From: Augochlora pura
Taxonomy: Eukaryota; Arthropoda; Insecta; Hymenoptera; Halictidae
Assembly: GCF_028453695.1 (NCBI RefSeq)
Contig: NC_135773.1
Coordinates: 4,960,001 to 5,024,000, forward strand
Reading direction: 5' to 3'
Length of the DNA: 64,000 nt
The translations under genes were made by a program, and so were the position numbers. Position 1 is the first letter of the stretch; every line of letters starts with the position of its first letter. A model generated the notes under the pieces. That model made no database searches. It had not been told where the DNA came from and saw nothing but the letters and a program-made list of their open reading frames with translations. Positions 13,727 to 26,732 of the stretch are shown here, piece by piece.

Positions 13727-14236
13727 GCCCCTCCTTCCGTCCCGTCTCCCTCGATATATCGCTCCCCGACAGAGGGAGACGACTCCCTCCTCGTCCCTCG
13801 TTCCCGCGGCGACGCACCGCGCCGGAATTTATGAGAAGCTAAATCCGTAGCTGCCGCGAATTAATTAATTAAAAACATCACGCCGCCTTAATGACATCCC
13901 CGCCCCCCTCCACCGTCCTGCCGCTTCCTCTTGCCGAACCCGTCGCCGCGTCTTCCTCGCACCCCCGACGATACTTTCTCTCGCCGTGCTCCCTCCTCGT
14001 TCTTCCGCAATCTTTCGGCGCCCCCCGCTTTCTTCGTCCACCAACCCCCACCCCCGTCGTTCACGCGGATCCGTCTCGTTCCGCGCGAACATTTGTTATG
14101 GAAATCGCAGTAATCCCGCCGGCCGGGTGCCGTCCCGCTAATGGCCATTTTTCTCGTTAAACGAACAGACAGAAGGAACGCTCCGAGCGCGTTTTTACGA
14201 GACACTTCGAGGGATTGTTACCACCGTGGAAACAAT

Positions 14237-14249
14237 CCCCCCCCCCCCC
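14237..14249. repeat. poly-C tract
   Basis: Thirteen consecutive C residues. Confidence 0.93.
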
Positions 14250-14657
14250 TCCTCCCTCCATCGAGGAGAGACCGTGTTTGATGCCTCATCGAGCCATCCC
14301 CGAGCCCTTAACGAGGCCGAGCGAATACAGCAAGGGGGCTGATAACCCTAAATTGAAGAACAAAGTAATTCTTCTATCCGCCGGTGGTTCGAGATTCGAG
14401 TGGCCAACATCGCGGAAAGATACGCACGAGGGGCTGTGTGTGTGTGTGGTGTGGGATCGCAGACGAAACACGTAATGCATTTTTAATGGAACAGATTGCC
14501 GACAATGACATCAGCAGACAACCGTGCACGCGAAATTCCGAATTCCCGGCGCGCCGGCTGCCGTTTACAATATTCATCAGCTCATTTTCCAAGCTCAAAT
14601 ACTCTTTTCAAACCGGCCGACAAAGAGTCCAATCAAAGAACCGGACGTTTAATTCGT

Positions 14658-14675
14658 GGGGGGGGGGGGGGGGGG
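14658..14675. repeat. poly-G tract
   Basis: Eighteen consecutive G residues. It lies 420 bp from a C tract of opposite orientation (14237-14249). Confidence 0.95.
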
Positions 14676-17110
14676 CGCTCGCAAGAACCGCCCCGCCGAA
14701 AAGCAGATCACGGAATAACATAAAACAAACATTTGCCCGGCACAATAATCCGGCCGAAGGAGTGCATAATTAATTAAAGCGGCAGGCAATTACTTCGTAA
14801 CTAATTATTCTATTCATATATCGGGCCGGTTGACGTGAAAATTATTCAAATAACGGAACGAACAAGCGCCGATAAATGTTCAATTTAGCGAGAGTATTAC
14901 TGAAATTAGGTGGTTTTGCGAGCCCGCGTTTAAAATGCGCAATGCATCGTCGAAACAATCGCCGGATAAATATTTAAACGCGAGTCAATGATACGAGCCC
15001 GGCCCCCGATTCGAAAATAGCCGGCACGGTACGGGAAATGGCCATAACTCCGGCGGCAAGACGCGCGCGCGCGTAAACAATTTTCACGGTTGTTTTTCGC
15101 GTTACGACGCACTGACGCGACGAAGCAACAATTTTCTTGGAAAGCGGGTAACACACTTACCAACGCGAGTGTATATTGAACTTATTGGTCGTAGCTATTA
15201 AACCTTTGCGGCCGGAGCTGTTTCGACTAGGAATCGAAAATAGTTTTCTGACCTTTGGTATTTTCAGTTTATATAACCTGCAGCACTTTATACATACGTG
15301 AAATTGAGTTTAGCGACTGATGCAACAGTCTTTTAAGATAACGAATTTAACATGGTTAAAATTCTTTTTACACGTGATATAACATTTTTTAATGGTATCT
15401 TAGAGTTATTATTCGCCTGCGAAAAGTTAATAGTTAATTTTTCTGTTTTATAGTATCGACCGTAATGAATTTTTATCGTATAAAGCGGTAAAGTAAATAT
15501 TGTATAAAAGAGATTGAAATTAAATCAGAACGGTTCTGTTGCAGAAAACCATAGTTAATGACCTACCCAGTAATATGGAAAAATTCAGAGCGTATAAATT
15601 AACAGAAGTTATATAATAATTATTTAAATTTAAAACTAAAAGAACGGAATTTTCGCAACAGACTGATTCACATGTATTTGCGTTCAATATAACGTTTAAA
15701 CCAAATGTTCGTGTGTTCTTGTGTCATAATCACTTGTTAAAAATTTAATAAAGCCATTCCACAAAATTTCGCGGGTCGACCGACGATGTCCAAGAAAACA
15801 GAGACGTTCCGTTTCGCCGTGCGACGCTGCAAAAGCCCGCTGCGCCGTTTCCCTCGTTTTCTCTTTTTCAAAAAAGAAAAAAAAAACGCTCGTCTGTTTA
15901 CAGACTCTTCGCGGCGCTTCGCGTCCCGGCCGCGCCCGTCCCCGTTTTCTCGGGGTTAATTTTAAATTGTACCGCGACCCTGCTCGCGAAAACCCACCCT
16001 CGCCGCCGCCGCCGCCTCGCGGAGGCAAACGTTTGCTCGCGAGCAAACGAACGGAATACCAGAATCCGGCGCGGATAAACAAACAAATATAAATTTCTGC
16101 GTTCCCCCGGGCTCGCACACGCGGACGGCGGCTCTCGGCATCTTCCCCGTGTTTACGCGCGTGCATTTGATCCGCCGCTGCGGCGGAGTGCAACGGAAGA
16201 AAACAGCGTGCCTCCTCTTGACGTGGCGCGGGGCGTGTCTCGCGCGCTATACCCGAGAGCGTTCCCGAGTATCTTCGTTGTTTCAACCGACGCGAAAAAG
16301 CGCGGAAAATCCTTCCGTTCGATGCCGGGTCCGCGCGGACTCGAACGCGAACAATGCGTCTCTCTTTTCCCGTCGAATAAATGAGCACCGTACGCGCGCG
16401 ACCGTATTGCGAACGGAACGAGCTTTTTATGGGAATAGCTCGCGACGAGCTGTCCGAGCCCCCGTAACGCGTCCGTCTCCGTTAATCCGTGGTTTCTAAC
16501 GCGTCGGAATGTTTTCCTTGTAAACAGCGCGTCAAATTAGGGGAACCACTTAACACTTTATGCCCGGGAAGCTTATTAATATACCTCCGACCCTCTTTTT
16601 GCAAAGTGCGTTTAACGAGCCGAGGTGATTAAATTCATAGCTCTTGAACTGCTTGTTTTTCAATACAGCAACGTTGACACACGGAAAAGTGCTGGAATTA
16701 TTCGTCGAGCGAGCAGCTTGTTAGTTGTTAATTCTCGCCGATGATTTATTGGTTGGTATATCTTCCCGCGACTATGTTCGAATTTAAATATTTGACGTGT
16801 TGTTTTGGTAGCGTGCGACGTGGGAACGGTGTGGCATTATTTGAAGTTCCAATTATGCGACACGCAAGCAACCGACACGGGGACACGTGTCAGCCTCTTC
16901 CCAGTATTCAACAGCAACAGAAGGGGGAGTCACGAGGGGAAGGGTAAAAGACCGACGTACCAGCAATCAGTAACATTATACGACGCGACACGAGCCAACC
17001 ACCCCATTAGCATTCATATTTCAATTTCATAGCCCTCGGGCTGCCTGGTGGTAGGAGATCCTGTAAGGCAACCGTGGGGTGTGCGACAAGGATAAATATA
17101 AGTTCGATGG

Positions 17111-17113
<3 letters not shown>

Positions 17114-17147
<34 letters not shown>

Positions 17148-17255
17148 GAGAGAGCGTGTGGGGCGAGAGGGATGGAGTATTAAGCGAATCAGAAGAACAG
17201 AGAGAGAGAACAAGTGAAAGAGGATTACCTGGATGTAGAGCGAAAGAGGGAGAGG

Positions 17256-17290
<35 letters not shown>
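17114..17290. repeat. Paired (GA)n microsatellites
   Basis: Two (GA)n runs (17114-17145 and 17260-17290) are linked by imperfect purine-rich sequence. On the minus strand this reads as a CT-rich Ser/Leu frame with no protein character. Confidence 0.92.
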
Positions 17291-17292
<2 letters not shown>

Positions 17293-17945
17293 GAAGAGCG
17301 ATGATGAAAGAGCCGAAGAGGAGTAGCGACGGGAACGATACTCTCTGGAAGTAGCATCGACAGCCGACAGATATCCGCTTTTTCATAAACACCGGCCATT
17401 GGCGGACCCGTTCGATTTTGCATTTGTGTGTCGCAAAACGTATCAGTTATTCGGACTCGTAAAGCATCGACATTATCGAGGGGCTTGATTATAAACATCG
17501 AGATAATGTATCGCGTAATTAGTACGTCCCCCGAAATAACTCGTCCCACTTGAATATTGTATTTCCAAAAATTAGCTCGCTGATTAATAACCCAGAGTCG
17601 AATATTGCGTTTCCGGAAGCTGATTAAAATATTGCTCCGTGAACCTTAACGTTTTGGAATTTGTAATTACCGGGCCGGGCAAAAACGGGGTTACATAGCA
17701 ACGGTCGCTAACGCGGAACGGGAACGTCCGCGTTAAAAACAAAATCAAGAAATCGAGGAATCGGAATCGGTCGTTCGAACTTCGAAAAAGCCGCGCGGCG
17801 CGCTCGACGTAACCCGCCGCCTGCCGATGGAAGAGGAGGAGGACACGCGCGATATCATAATTCGTCTCTGTTAAGAAATTAAAACGGTTATCGCGCATCG
17901 TCGATTTCACCCGGGGCGGAAGTGTAACGAATTTAAAGAGCCGCT

Positions 17946-17963
17946 CGCGCGCGCGCGCGCGCC
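17946..17963. repeat. (CG)n tract
   Basis: About nine alternating C-G steps, able in principle to adopt Z-form DNA and unusually CpG-dense. Confidence 0.93.
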
Positions 17964-18207
17964 CGGCACGAGCTCCGCCGGCGCGAACGTGTTAATATTA
18001 ACAATCAATTAAAATAATTCGAACCGCTTCGCTACTCTATCGGCAGCGTATCCGGCCCGATCAACGCGTTAATATTATATGGCACATTTTAAAATGTCCG
18101 AGGCGCATTCGCGTCGATTGTAAATGTCCGAAATATTAATAGAATTATTCCCGCCGCCGGCGCGTACCTACACATTATGAAAGCAGATCGACCGGGCGAG
18201 ATTACGC

Positions 18208-18210
<3 letters not shown>

Positions 18211-18296
<86 letters not shown>
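18211..18296. repeat. Compound (AG)n(TG)n(AG)n microsatellite
   Basis: About twenty AG units, then six TG units, then about sixteen AG units, 86 bp in all. It is the longest dinucleotide array in the window. Confidence 0.96.
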
Positions 18297-18298
<2 letters not shown>

Positions 18299-18658
18299 GG
18301 GGCTCGCCGGAAAAGGGCCGGGGCGCGAGGGTAGAAAGGGCGGGGACGGAACAAGTGAGAAACACAAACGGAGGAGAGAGCCAGCTAATACCGATGGAAA
18401 CCTATTACCATCTATCTCAATGCCGGTGTAATGGATGCGCAGCCCCCGATTATCAATCCGTAATAATTGTGCATATTAAACGGACGCTAATTATCGGTCC
18501 GGCCGCGGGCCACGGGCACCGCCGGCAAATTGCGCAAGTTATGCTGGGTGTGTAACGCTGTTAAAACACGGCCCATAATGACGGCGCGGAAAAGAGCTAC
18601 GGCGAAAAGATAATTACGCTGGAAATCACTCTCTGCCCGAATATAGCGCGGTCGCTGC

Positions 18659-18660
<2 letters not shown>

Positions 18661-18694
<34 letters not shown>
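18661..18694. repeat. (CT)n microsatellite
   Basis: About sixteen CT units. It lies 365 bp from the AG array at 18211 and in opposite orientation, so the transcript could pair AG with CU locally. Confidence 0.93.
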
Positions 18695-18696
<2 letters not shown>

Positions 18697-20431
18697 CGCC
18701 TCTCCCCGCCGACCCCCTCTCTGTCCGCGATCGTCGCGCACCGGACCGAGTCAATTCCGAGCGAGTTTTATAAAACGCTCAACGTATTAATTAATGATCG
18801 TTATCGACCGGTCTGCGCGCCGGTCCGCGCCCCGCTCCGCGTCGCGTCGCCTCGCGTCGCGCCCCGGCCGAGTTTTATTCGGCCTACAGTCGTACAGCGC
18901 GTCGACCGATTAATATCGCGGACATTATTATTCACCTCGGGTGTCTTGTTCGCGCCGATCTCCGCGCGCCGAGCAATCGATCGTTACTAAAAACCCGTGC
19001 CCCTGGTACACGCATCACGTGCGCCACTATTAAGCAGCGCCGCGACCCGTGTACGCCGATTTTTCCATCGGACCCGGTTAATCTTATAAATTGTTATAGA
19101 GTGCCCCGGTTGTTCGATACGGTGCGAGCCGCGGATGAAATATCCTTGCCTTGTTAAACACTTTAGGGCCCCGCAGGATGATGTACGGAGTTTCAGATAC
19201 GTTTAAATCTTCCGACGTCGTGTCTCCTTTCTGAACACGGTTGTCCCACACCACCCGTTGCCCCATTACCAAAGACAGTTTACTTAATGGCTAATGCATG
19301 GCCGAATAATTCACGGCGGATCGTGTATATTAATATACAAAATATCCGGATGCGTTCTTTACGCTATTAGCGAGCAAATCTCTTTCTTACGAGCGACACG
19401 GCGAACGTCGGGCTCGAATATCTCGGACGCTTTACGGGATACGATTCTGCTGAAGCATCTTATTAGTCAGTCGAGACGTTTACACGAACGCTGTTTTTAA
19501 TTTCTACGTCGAAGACAAATATGGTCACTTGAATTCTTGGTTATATGTAATAATACTAAATTGTAGTATTTTATACAGTATTTATAATACTGGATTATTT
19601 AAATTAGTAATCGAATGTTCTGTGAACTGATTGAAACAGACAATTAGGAAAAGTTCGTGCCAAAGGGGTGCGAATTCAATTCACTTCTCTATATGATGGT
19701 TCTAAGTTCAAAAACTTATTTAGAGAGCTCATTTCAATTATACAGGATTTTCTATAATTATTATGTTATTATTAATATTTTAATTAAAGGGGTCAAAGGC
19801 AGCTTTTGGTAGCTTGACAGAAGATTATTTTCCTAATTCGATCCTTCTTTCTCAAATTCACTCTTCAGCTTCCTTCATCACGATTATAATAATAATTCAA
19901 CAAAAGTAGCTTTATAAAAAATATTTATCAGCAGTCACTGCGTAGTTAAGCAAATAAAACATTGGTATCATCAACAAAGAATTCCTGAAACTCGAGCAAG
20001 CAGTTTCATTAGCACATTCGACGTAGAAACTCGATATCCGAGAAACGCCAATCGTTTCACCCTCCTTCTACGTTATCAAAATCAAACACGTCCCAAGTTT
20101 TTCCCTAATAATTATCGTCGATTCAATCGGAACGAGCCGCAACTGCCGTTAATTCCCTCCCCGGGGGCCCTTTGAAACCGGGCGACGAACTAGCAAGCAT
20201 CTTGAAATTAGCGACTACTCAGACGAGCAGCCAATTACCCCCGCCGGCCCCCCCCCCTCCGGCAGCGCGAGCCCGTTAATTGAACGCCGAAAAAAAATCT
20301 GAATCCCCCTCTGTTAGCCGGGCGCACGAAGGGAAATTCTGCCGGTGCGATCCCGGATTTCCTTTTATTTCCCCTGTCAAAAGACCGTCGACGCGGCGCG
20401 AATTGACCCGGACGCCGTAGTCTGGCGTTCG

Positions 20432-20455
20432 CCCCCCCCCCCCCCCCCCCCCCCC
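20432..20455. repeat. poly-C tract, 24 nt
   Basis: Twenty-four consecutive C residues. Confidence 0.95.
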
Positions 20456-21928
20456 AATGAATCCAGGATCCAGACGGGCGCGCGATAGTTCTCTCTAAAT
20501 CGATTTGACCGGCGCGCGCGGAGGTCGGCCGGTGGAACTTCTTCTTCGCGGCGATCGATCGCGAAACGATTCTGCGGGGGGTGGGGGGAGGAGGGGGGAG
20601 GCGGCCCACTCGAGATCGGAAGCGACGCCGGGAACACTGGCCTTGAGCGGTCTCTCGAGCCTTTTTTGCCAGCCCCGAAGCGCTTTTAATAAACGCGCGC
20701 GCCGCGCCCGGCAGCCGCTTTATGCTATCAAAGGTGGAGCGAGCGGGGGGCGGAGGGGGAGGGGAGGGGAGGGAGGGCTAAAGGGCGCGAGCAAAAGAGA
20801 TAAAGAGAGTCTGCGAGGGCCGGGACCCGTGGCCGAGGGTCTGAGGGGCCGCGGGGAGGGCAACTGCGGAAAAGAACCGGGGGTGCATTTGACGACGAGC
20901 TTTTTACGGTCCTGTGTTCCGGTGTTCGGGCTTTTACGTCCATTTCAGGTTTCCTCCTGTTCCACCGACTGATCCGCAGACTTCTCTGTCGTCTTCTTGC
21001 TGCCCTCTTTCCCCTTTTCCGTCCCGCTCCACCTTCCGCCGACACTGTTTGCCGCGCTGCACAACCACCGGCGGCGCGCAAGCCCGTTTATCCTGTCCAA
21101 AATTTAATTTTCCAGACGCCGGGTTTCGAAAAGCTTTTGCGTACGGTTATCGATAAACCTTCGAAGGTTACGAATTAAAAATATTAATTAGTTTAAATAA
21201 TTATATGTCTGGGAATATTACGCTGAAGGCAAAACTCAAAAATTCAGATAAAATATCTTAGTCTCGGAAGGCATAAAGAAGTGTGGTTTAAATTAATTAA
21301 TCTGGTTTGAATTAATTAATTTGGTTTTAATTAATGCTTTACATGCATCAATATACTATAAAAATAATAGTATAAAATTCCGGAAAATTTTGTTACAAAC
21401 AATTGGAGCAATTTCAATTTTTTAAAAATATTAATATATATTTTTTTGACTTCGTAACACTTTACAATATTATGCTAAAGGGATGAATTTAAATGATATA
21501 TTATGATCTCAACCTTGTAATAATGGTAAAACAATTTTGGACACGATAAACGGTTTTGCAGCCCGCCGTGCACACGCTGGGCTCACCTGTTTTTATTTCT
21601 TTGCCGTCCCCTTTCGCCTTTCTTTATCCACTCTTTCTCTATTCAGTTTCTCCGCTAGCAGCCCGAACCTGATCGCAACGATCCCTCGATTTTACTTGCC
21701 ACCCCCGTCCACCGTCACGGGTCGCCCTATTCAGGGGACGCGCGAGCCGAACGAGGTCTAATTTCTTTTACGAGATGAAATTCGTCGCGGTTCAAGTCGT
21801 TCTCCGACTGCTAAACCGGGGGGTCTCCATAGGTCACCGCGACTCGGTCGGTCGATCACCGTAATTTACACTCCAGGCACGAGACACGTTTACGCGTTTA
21901 CGGCCGCTATTATTTTCATTCAATGAAC

Positions 21929-22127
21929 TCAGATTTTAATTTTTCGATTCATGGATTGTGCGTGGTAACAAATTTTAATTTTTCGATTCATGGACTGCGT
22001 AGAGTAACAAATTTTAATTTCTCGATTTATGGACTGCGTAGACTAACAAATTTTAATTTCTCGATTTATGGACTGTGTAAAGTAACAAATTTTAATTTTT
22101 CGATTTATGGATTGCGTATAGTAACGT
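21929..22127. repeat. 39-bp minisatellite, five copies
   Basis: Five direct copies of a 39-bp unit (AACAAATTTTAATTTTTCGA followed by TTYATGGAYTGYGTAGAGT) run head to tail. The period is a multiple of three, so one plus-strand frame stays open as a 13-residue repeat with the core NFNFSIxGL. Copies differ by single substitutions (TTC/TTT, ATT/ACT, TGTG/TGCG). There are no spacers, so this is not a CRISPR array, and nothing around it supports translation. Confidence 0.93.
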
Positions 22128-22930
22128 GTATCATTTAAAAATATACAGGATGCTACGTAATGCAAAATTAAGTCTGAATTCTCAAGAACAAACGTAGAAT
22201 CATGGTCGTAATATTATTTGTACTATTTTCCTGTATTTATATTATTCTTTAATATTATTAATATTAATTTTATACTTTGCGCGTCGATCACTTTTAGAAA
22301 CACTTCAGCTGTGATTTTTTAACAATGACGGAACAATATTATAGAAATTATATGATTTAATTAATACTGCGAAGAACACATCCGCGGAATCTTGCGAAAC
22401 GAATAAAAAACGCAGTCGTTTGTATCTCGTGAACATAAAAGGATTACATTGTGACACGCCAACGATTAGTTCTATTAAACTAAAACTTATAACGAAAAAA
22501 ATAAGACTGAAAAAGCATTACTGTTTGAACAACTTTATTACAAAATCCCGTCAAGAGCCACGGGTCAACATGGATTACATTTGGACATCGGTGTTCGATT
22601 AATCGACTAAGATCTATTCCACAAAAATCGTTTTAAAAAAAGTTCGAGCTCCGTTGAAACGAGAGTCGATAATAATTATGCTTGCAAACAGAACGCAAAA
22701 TTCGTAGGTTTTTTTTTATAATCGAACGTAGCGCGCACAACAATAGTTATAACAAAAAAGAAAGAAACGTATCGATTCGAATCGTCGATGTCTGCGCTGT
22801 CGTCGTCGTCGTCGATCGAAAAAAAAACTTGTAAAAGGGGTGCCGGCGTATCGCGCGAAGATAGACGAGTGGATTAACTCGGATACGCGCGAGGCGGTAA
22901 TTGAGGCAGCAAGATAATATTCGGGATTAG

Positions 22931-22945
22931 GCGCGCGCGCGCGCG
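22931..22945. repeat. (CG)n tract
   Basis: About seven alternating G-C steps in a CpG-rich block. Confidence 0.9.
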
Positions 22946-23226
22946 TATTTACGCACCCGCCTTCGTCCTCCGGATACGAAACTCCGCGTCGGGAAGTTCC
23001 AACGACTTCGCGATGCGATTATCGTTTCGCGGCCTGACGTTCGTCAGTCTCGCGACGGAACACGAAGCGGAGATCTCTAACGGATTCGGCGCGCAACAGC
23101 ACAGAGTTATTTACACCGGCCACACAGACAATCGTAATTTCTATTCGTCGTTAACATGGTGTGATATTACCATTCCCAGAAATCGCGGTTAAATGGTGTA
23201 TAGTAGTTCGAATATTTGATACTCAC

Positions 23227-23252
23227 ATGCCTCTCCTCGGCGGGATTCAGAC
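23227..23252 (-). CDS. gro: groucho microexon (26 nt), corepressor linker between GP and CcN regions
   Basis: On the minus strand a strong acceptor (TTTCCTTTGTTTCAG) precedes 26 coding bases, followed by a GTGAGT donor. A consensus branch sequence (CTAAC, plus 23275-23279) lies about 23 bases upstream of the acceptor. The first two bases complete the glycine codon begun by the exon at 32323-32587; the rest reads LNPAEERH and ends in phase 0. Groucho proteins carry a comparable (A)EER segment just before the CcN region that starts RNSxSPADREKYR, so the identity rests on both content and phase. Because 26 is not a multiple of three, skipping it would shift the frame of everything downstream, including the WD40 propeller. 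Homology alone would not detect so short an exon; the match of phase, splice sites and order makes the call. Confidence 0.85.
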
Positions 23253-24088
23253 CTGAAACAAAGGAAACAAGACTGTTAGCTCTCTGCTTATATCAGCGAT
23301 GTTATAATAATTAAAAGCGATCGATTTAATTTAATTTTAATTAATTTCTTCCTTTACGGATTTTTATAAATCTGGATCTGAGGTCGACAGTTTCAGTGTT
23401 CTGTAAGACGATTTTATTAAATAAAATAAATGAATAATCTAACGAAATAACAGGTTTGTTAGATGATTTATAATAAAATAACTGTAACCTAGACATTAAG
23501 CATTACCGCTTAATAATTATATATTTAACCCTCTTAATGTCGACCAAGAGAATCGCGTATAGCAAAGCGAAAACAAATCTCGTTCGATTTCGAAAAAAAT
23601 CGCAAGAATTTTGTAAAATCCGAGTTATAAACTCTGTACAGTGATTTCTGAAATTATGCATAAAAATCCGCAGTCCATCAACTAACGTAATTACTGTGCC
23701 GATCCGAGGGTCCTCGGTCGAGAAGTTTCGACGCCGTCGACGGACAGCCGGGGCAAGAAGGGAACGGATCCAATGCGGTTACGTGTTCGAGGAGCAAAAG
23801 TGACTCGTGTAGCTTTTACGTAGGTTGGGTAACAATGGTAGGAGGAAGATATCGTTAGGATATTTCCTACGAGACAAAGTGTACCTACAAAAGGGTGGAG
23901 ACGGGCGGGGCTGAGGGAAATCGAGCGAGGGAAAACTATGAACCCGGATTCTCGAGGACAAAGCTCCTCGTCCAAGGATCTTCCCCCGAAGGCCCCCTAC
24001 CCCGCGCGCGTCCTCCTCTTTCCTCCTTTCATTCACCGCGTCCCCTCTTAGAAATCCTCGAGAAGTCTGTCTCCTCTTTCGACCACCG

Positions 24089-24102
24089 CCCCCCCCCCCC
24101 CC
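24089..24102. repeat. poly-C tract
   Basis: Fourteen consecutive C residues. Confidence 0.93.
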
Positions 24103-25562
24103 ACCCCAACCCCTTCCAATCTCGCCGCTTCCCTTTTCTTTTATCCCGTTCCAAAGCGCGAAAAAGATTCTGCCACCGTGCCGGCGACCCCGGGAGTCGG
24201 TTCCACAATAATCATGGAAAACATTGTAAGGATTCAGCTCGCCGGGAAAGACGGGAGAGACTCTATGGGAGACTGCTCCGTTTCTGAATGGCGCTGCGGC
24301 AAGAGAACCACTCGCGGAATCCATTGAATTATCTTTATTATTTGCTTAGACATTGTGCTCGCGATTGAGACTGGCGTCCGGCTCGGATCATCGGTGTTAG
24401 AGGGTGAGGTTAGCGTCAAGCGAACTGTTATTATTAAATTGTTAAATTAATTTTTATAGCGCGAGATGAACTTGTAGAATTCATAGATAAAGACGAAAAA
24501 TGTTTTACTTTTAACTCCTATGGAATTTCACAGCGGTGTAATGATTTTTATTTCAATCGCGTTCTTGCAACAAGTGCAACTCGTACAAATTTTAATCATG
24601 GTTAAGTATTTACTGCGTTGATGTGAATTTTGAGTTATCAAGTTTACAGGTGAAATTTTGAAAAACGAAGGGAACAATTTAATAATATGTATTAATAACA
24701 ATTTTGAGGTAATAATCTTTTGGTTTCTTTGGTCGAAAAAGTATTGTAACTGGAACGAGTCTCTCAATAAAATCTATCAGCAAAAATTTCATTTTTAAGG
24801 ATTAAACAGAAGCACATGTGACAAAATGTATACAATAAATTTTATTACAGAGAGTAATTTTAATTGGCGTTCATTCCACCAGGTATATAAAAAGAATTGA
24901 CCGATCGAAAGAAATTATTTATAACTTAATCCCAGCCGAGCCGCGAATATTCCTTAAACGATCTTGCAAATATCCCGCAATCGCCGAATTGTTCGTAGAC
25001 GCAGGCGCCGCGGCCGGCACTCACTCGTTAATGGGTTAACGTTTATTCGATCGGATCGCGGCGCAATTATGTGAAATATTATTGAATGCAAGGTAATTGC
25101 CGGGGCCAGATAGCCGGGCGATAAATTCCGCAGTCGCGACGAGAAGCGAGCGACGGCACGAAACGAATGGTACTCGAGGAGCGAAGCGAACAATCGTTCG
25201 ACGCGGATAATCAAGATTTAATTGTGAGCCCGTCGCTGGAAAATTCACGCCCAATTACAAGGGCCGGGCGGAAATAACAAGGGCGGCGGGCGAGCCTCGC
25301 TTTTTCGACAGCGAATTAACAACGCACCGGAGACATTTAAACGGTCGGCGGGCGAAAGACGGCCGCAAGGGGGCGGTCGCGGCGAAACTGAGCGAGTTGA
25401 ATGGAGCGCGGCCGTTCGCGTTCTTCAGACGGAAAAACCCGCCGCCCCGTAAACCTTCCTTGTACGGCCATTTACAAATAAAGTAATTCGTCGAGTGCGC
25501 GCGTTTTACACGCCGCGATAAAACATATCCGCTCGGCTCGCCAAGGGGAGAGAGGCCGAGAA

Positions 25563-25582
25563 CGCGCGCGCGCGCGCGCGCG
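25563..25582. repeat. (CG)n tract
   Basis: Ten alternating C-G steps without interruption. Confidence 0.95.
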
Positions 25583-26732
25583 ACTTGCCCGCGTGTTTTA
25601 CGGCGCACCAAATTAAGGAAAAGCCGTCGCGCGCCGGCGAAAGGATCCCGGGGCCGAGCCATTACCGGGGTCGTAACCGGGGGTGGAAGCTTGGCGAACG
25701 CGAGGGGTCGTGAATTTTCCCGGCGTGGACCGTATCCAACGGCCTCGCCGCCGCCGCCGCACAGTGGTTCATTTCCCCGAAATCCTGAACAATGCTAATA
25801 ACTCGGTAATTATTAGCTCTTGACTCTGTACACCTTAATACCTTTCTACTCGATGCTCTGTAATCTTTTGTATTGCGATAGCGAGTGGAACATATTATTA
25901 TAAAACAATTAAAGGTGTCTATATCTTAATGAAAGACTGAAATAACAAGATACCAAGTATTATATTATATATCTCACTTTGTACTACGTAATTTATGTTT
26001 GAAATATTCTTGTACACTTCGCTTAAAACATTCGTATGAAACTAAAGAAATATTTAATATTTAGTATTTTCAATTTTAAGATAGTATGTACATAGTTTTA
26101 ACCACGCAGGCATTTTTAGTTAAGAATACGACCTAATGGATTTATATTCGTACGAATTCACGATTTAATCGGTTTATGACGGTCTTCGGTAACATAAAAT
26201 GCATTTTTTAAATTTTCATGACAGATCCAAATAAAAAAGCAACAATTTCTTTGAAATATAAACACAATTTGTCCGACCGTTGTCCACCATTTCAAACAAC
26301 TCCGCGTGCGCCGCGAAGAAAGGGTTGAAGCTGAAAAATCTGCTCGCGTTCACCCCATTCGCCAACCCCGCTAAAATTACCCCTTTCTTCGTCTCCATTC
26401 TTCGGCTAACGGGGTGCCGACGACGGCGGTATCCGTGCTCTTTTCCTGCGACAGCGCCGGCAGGTTCCTGGCCGCGCGGCTCGTAAACGGACGCGGAAGA
26501 GCGCGCATAATTTCCCACTAAAACGCGAAGAGCTCGTTTACCGGGACGGAAGGCGGCGGAGTGAGAGGAGCGTCGTGCATCTTCGCGCGGAGACGACGAC
26601 GCCTTCGACGCGACAAGCCCGCTCACCTTTCGGGATCATTAAGACCCGGTGAGGGAAATATCGGCGGCGTGGAACAGCGTCGTTGTAACAGAGAATTAGT
26701 CGCGGCGGAAGGAACCTCGAGAATCCCGGGGA

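Larger units (their letters stand above)
1..23226 (-). other. gro: groucho intron downstream of the microexon (3' end outside window)
   Basis: The microexon donor (GTGAGT on the minus strand) opens an intron that runs from 23226 down to at least position 1. I looked on the minus strand for the expected next Groucho segment (an RNSxSPADREKYR-like start of the CcN region) and saw none, so the next exon probably lies outside the window. The stretch holds CpG-rich blocks (about 400-2230, 4300-5000, 5500-7930, 9000-10550, 11100-12700, 13050-15150, 15750-19500, 20030-21170, 22650-23250). AT-rich islands separate them (about 2230-2650, 3310-3700, 5210-5500, 7930-8900, 10550-11110, 12700-13080, 15180-15700, 19500-20030, 21180-21540, 22130-22650). 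The repeats listed separately fall here. No other coding exon is supported. Confidence 0.6.

Noticed and set aside
14380..14400. tRNA B-box-like GGTTCGAGATTCGAG, and AAGGTTCGAATC near 58946
   Set aside because: No A box, acceptor stem or cloverleaf can be drawn around either site.
15696..16388. 230-codon minus-strand open frame
   Set aside because: Basic, CpG-driven composition with a GGGGG-rich middle. No domain or splice support.
16810..16830. Perfect Su(H)-type site CGTGGGAA here and again near 33174
   Set aside because: With the degenerate consensus, about a dozen matches are expected by chance in 64 kb on both strands, so no regulatory claim is justified despite the Notch link of Groucho.
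21929..22127. Possible CRISPR-like array
   Set aside because: The 39-bp units abut directly with no unique spacers, and the DNA is animal. It is a minisatellite.
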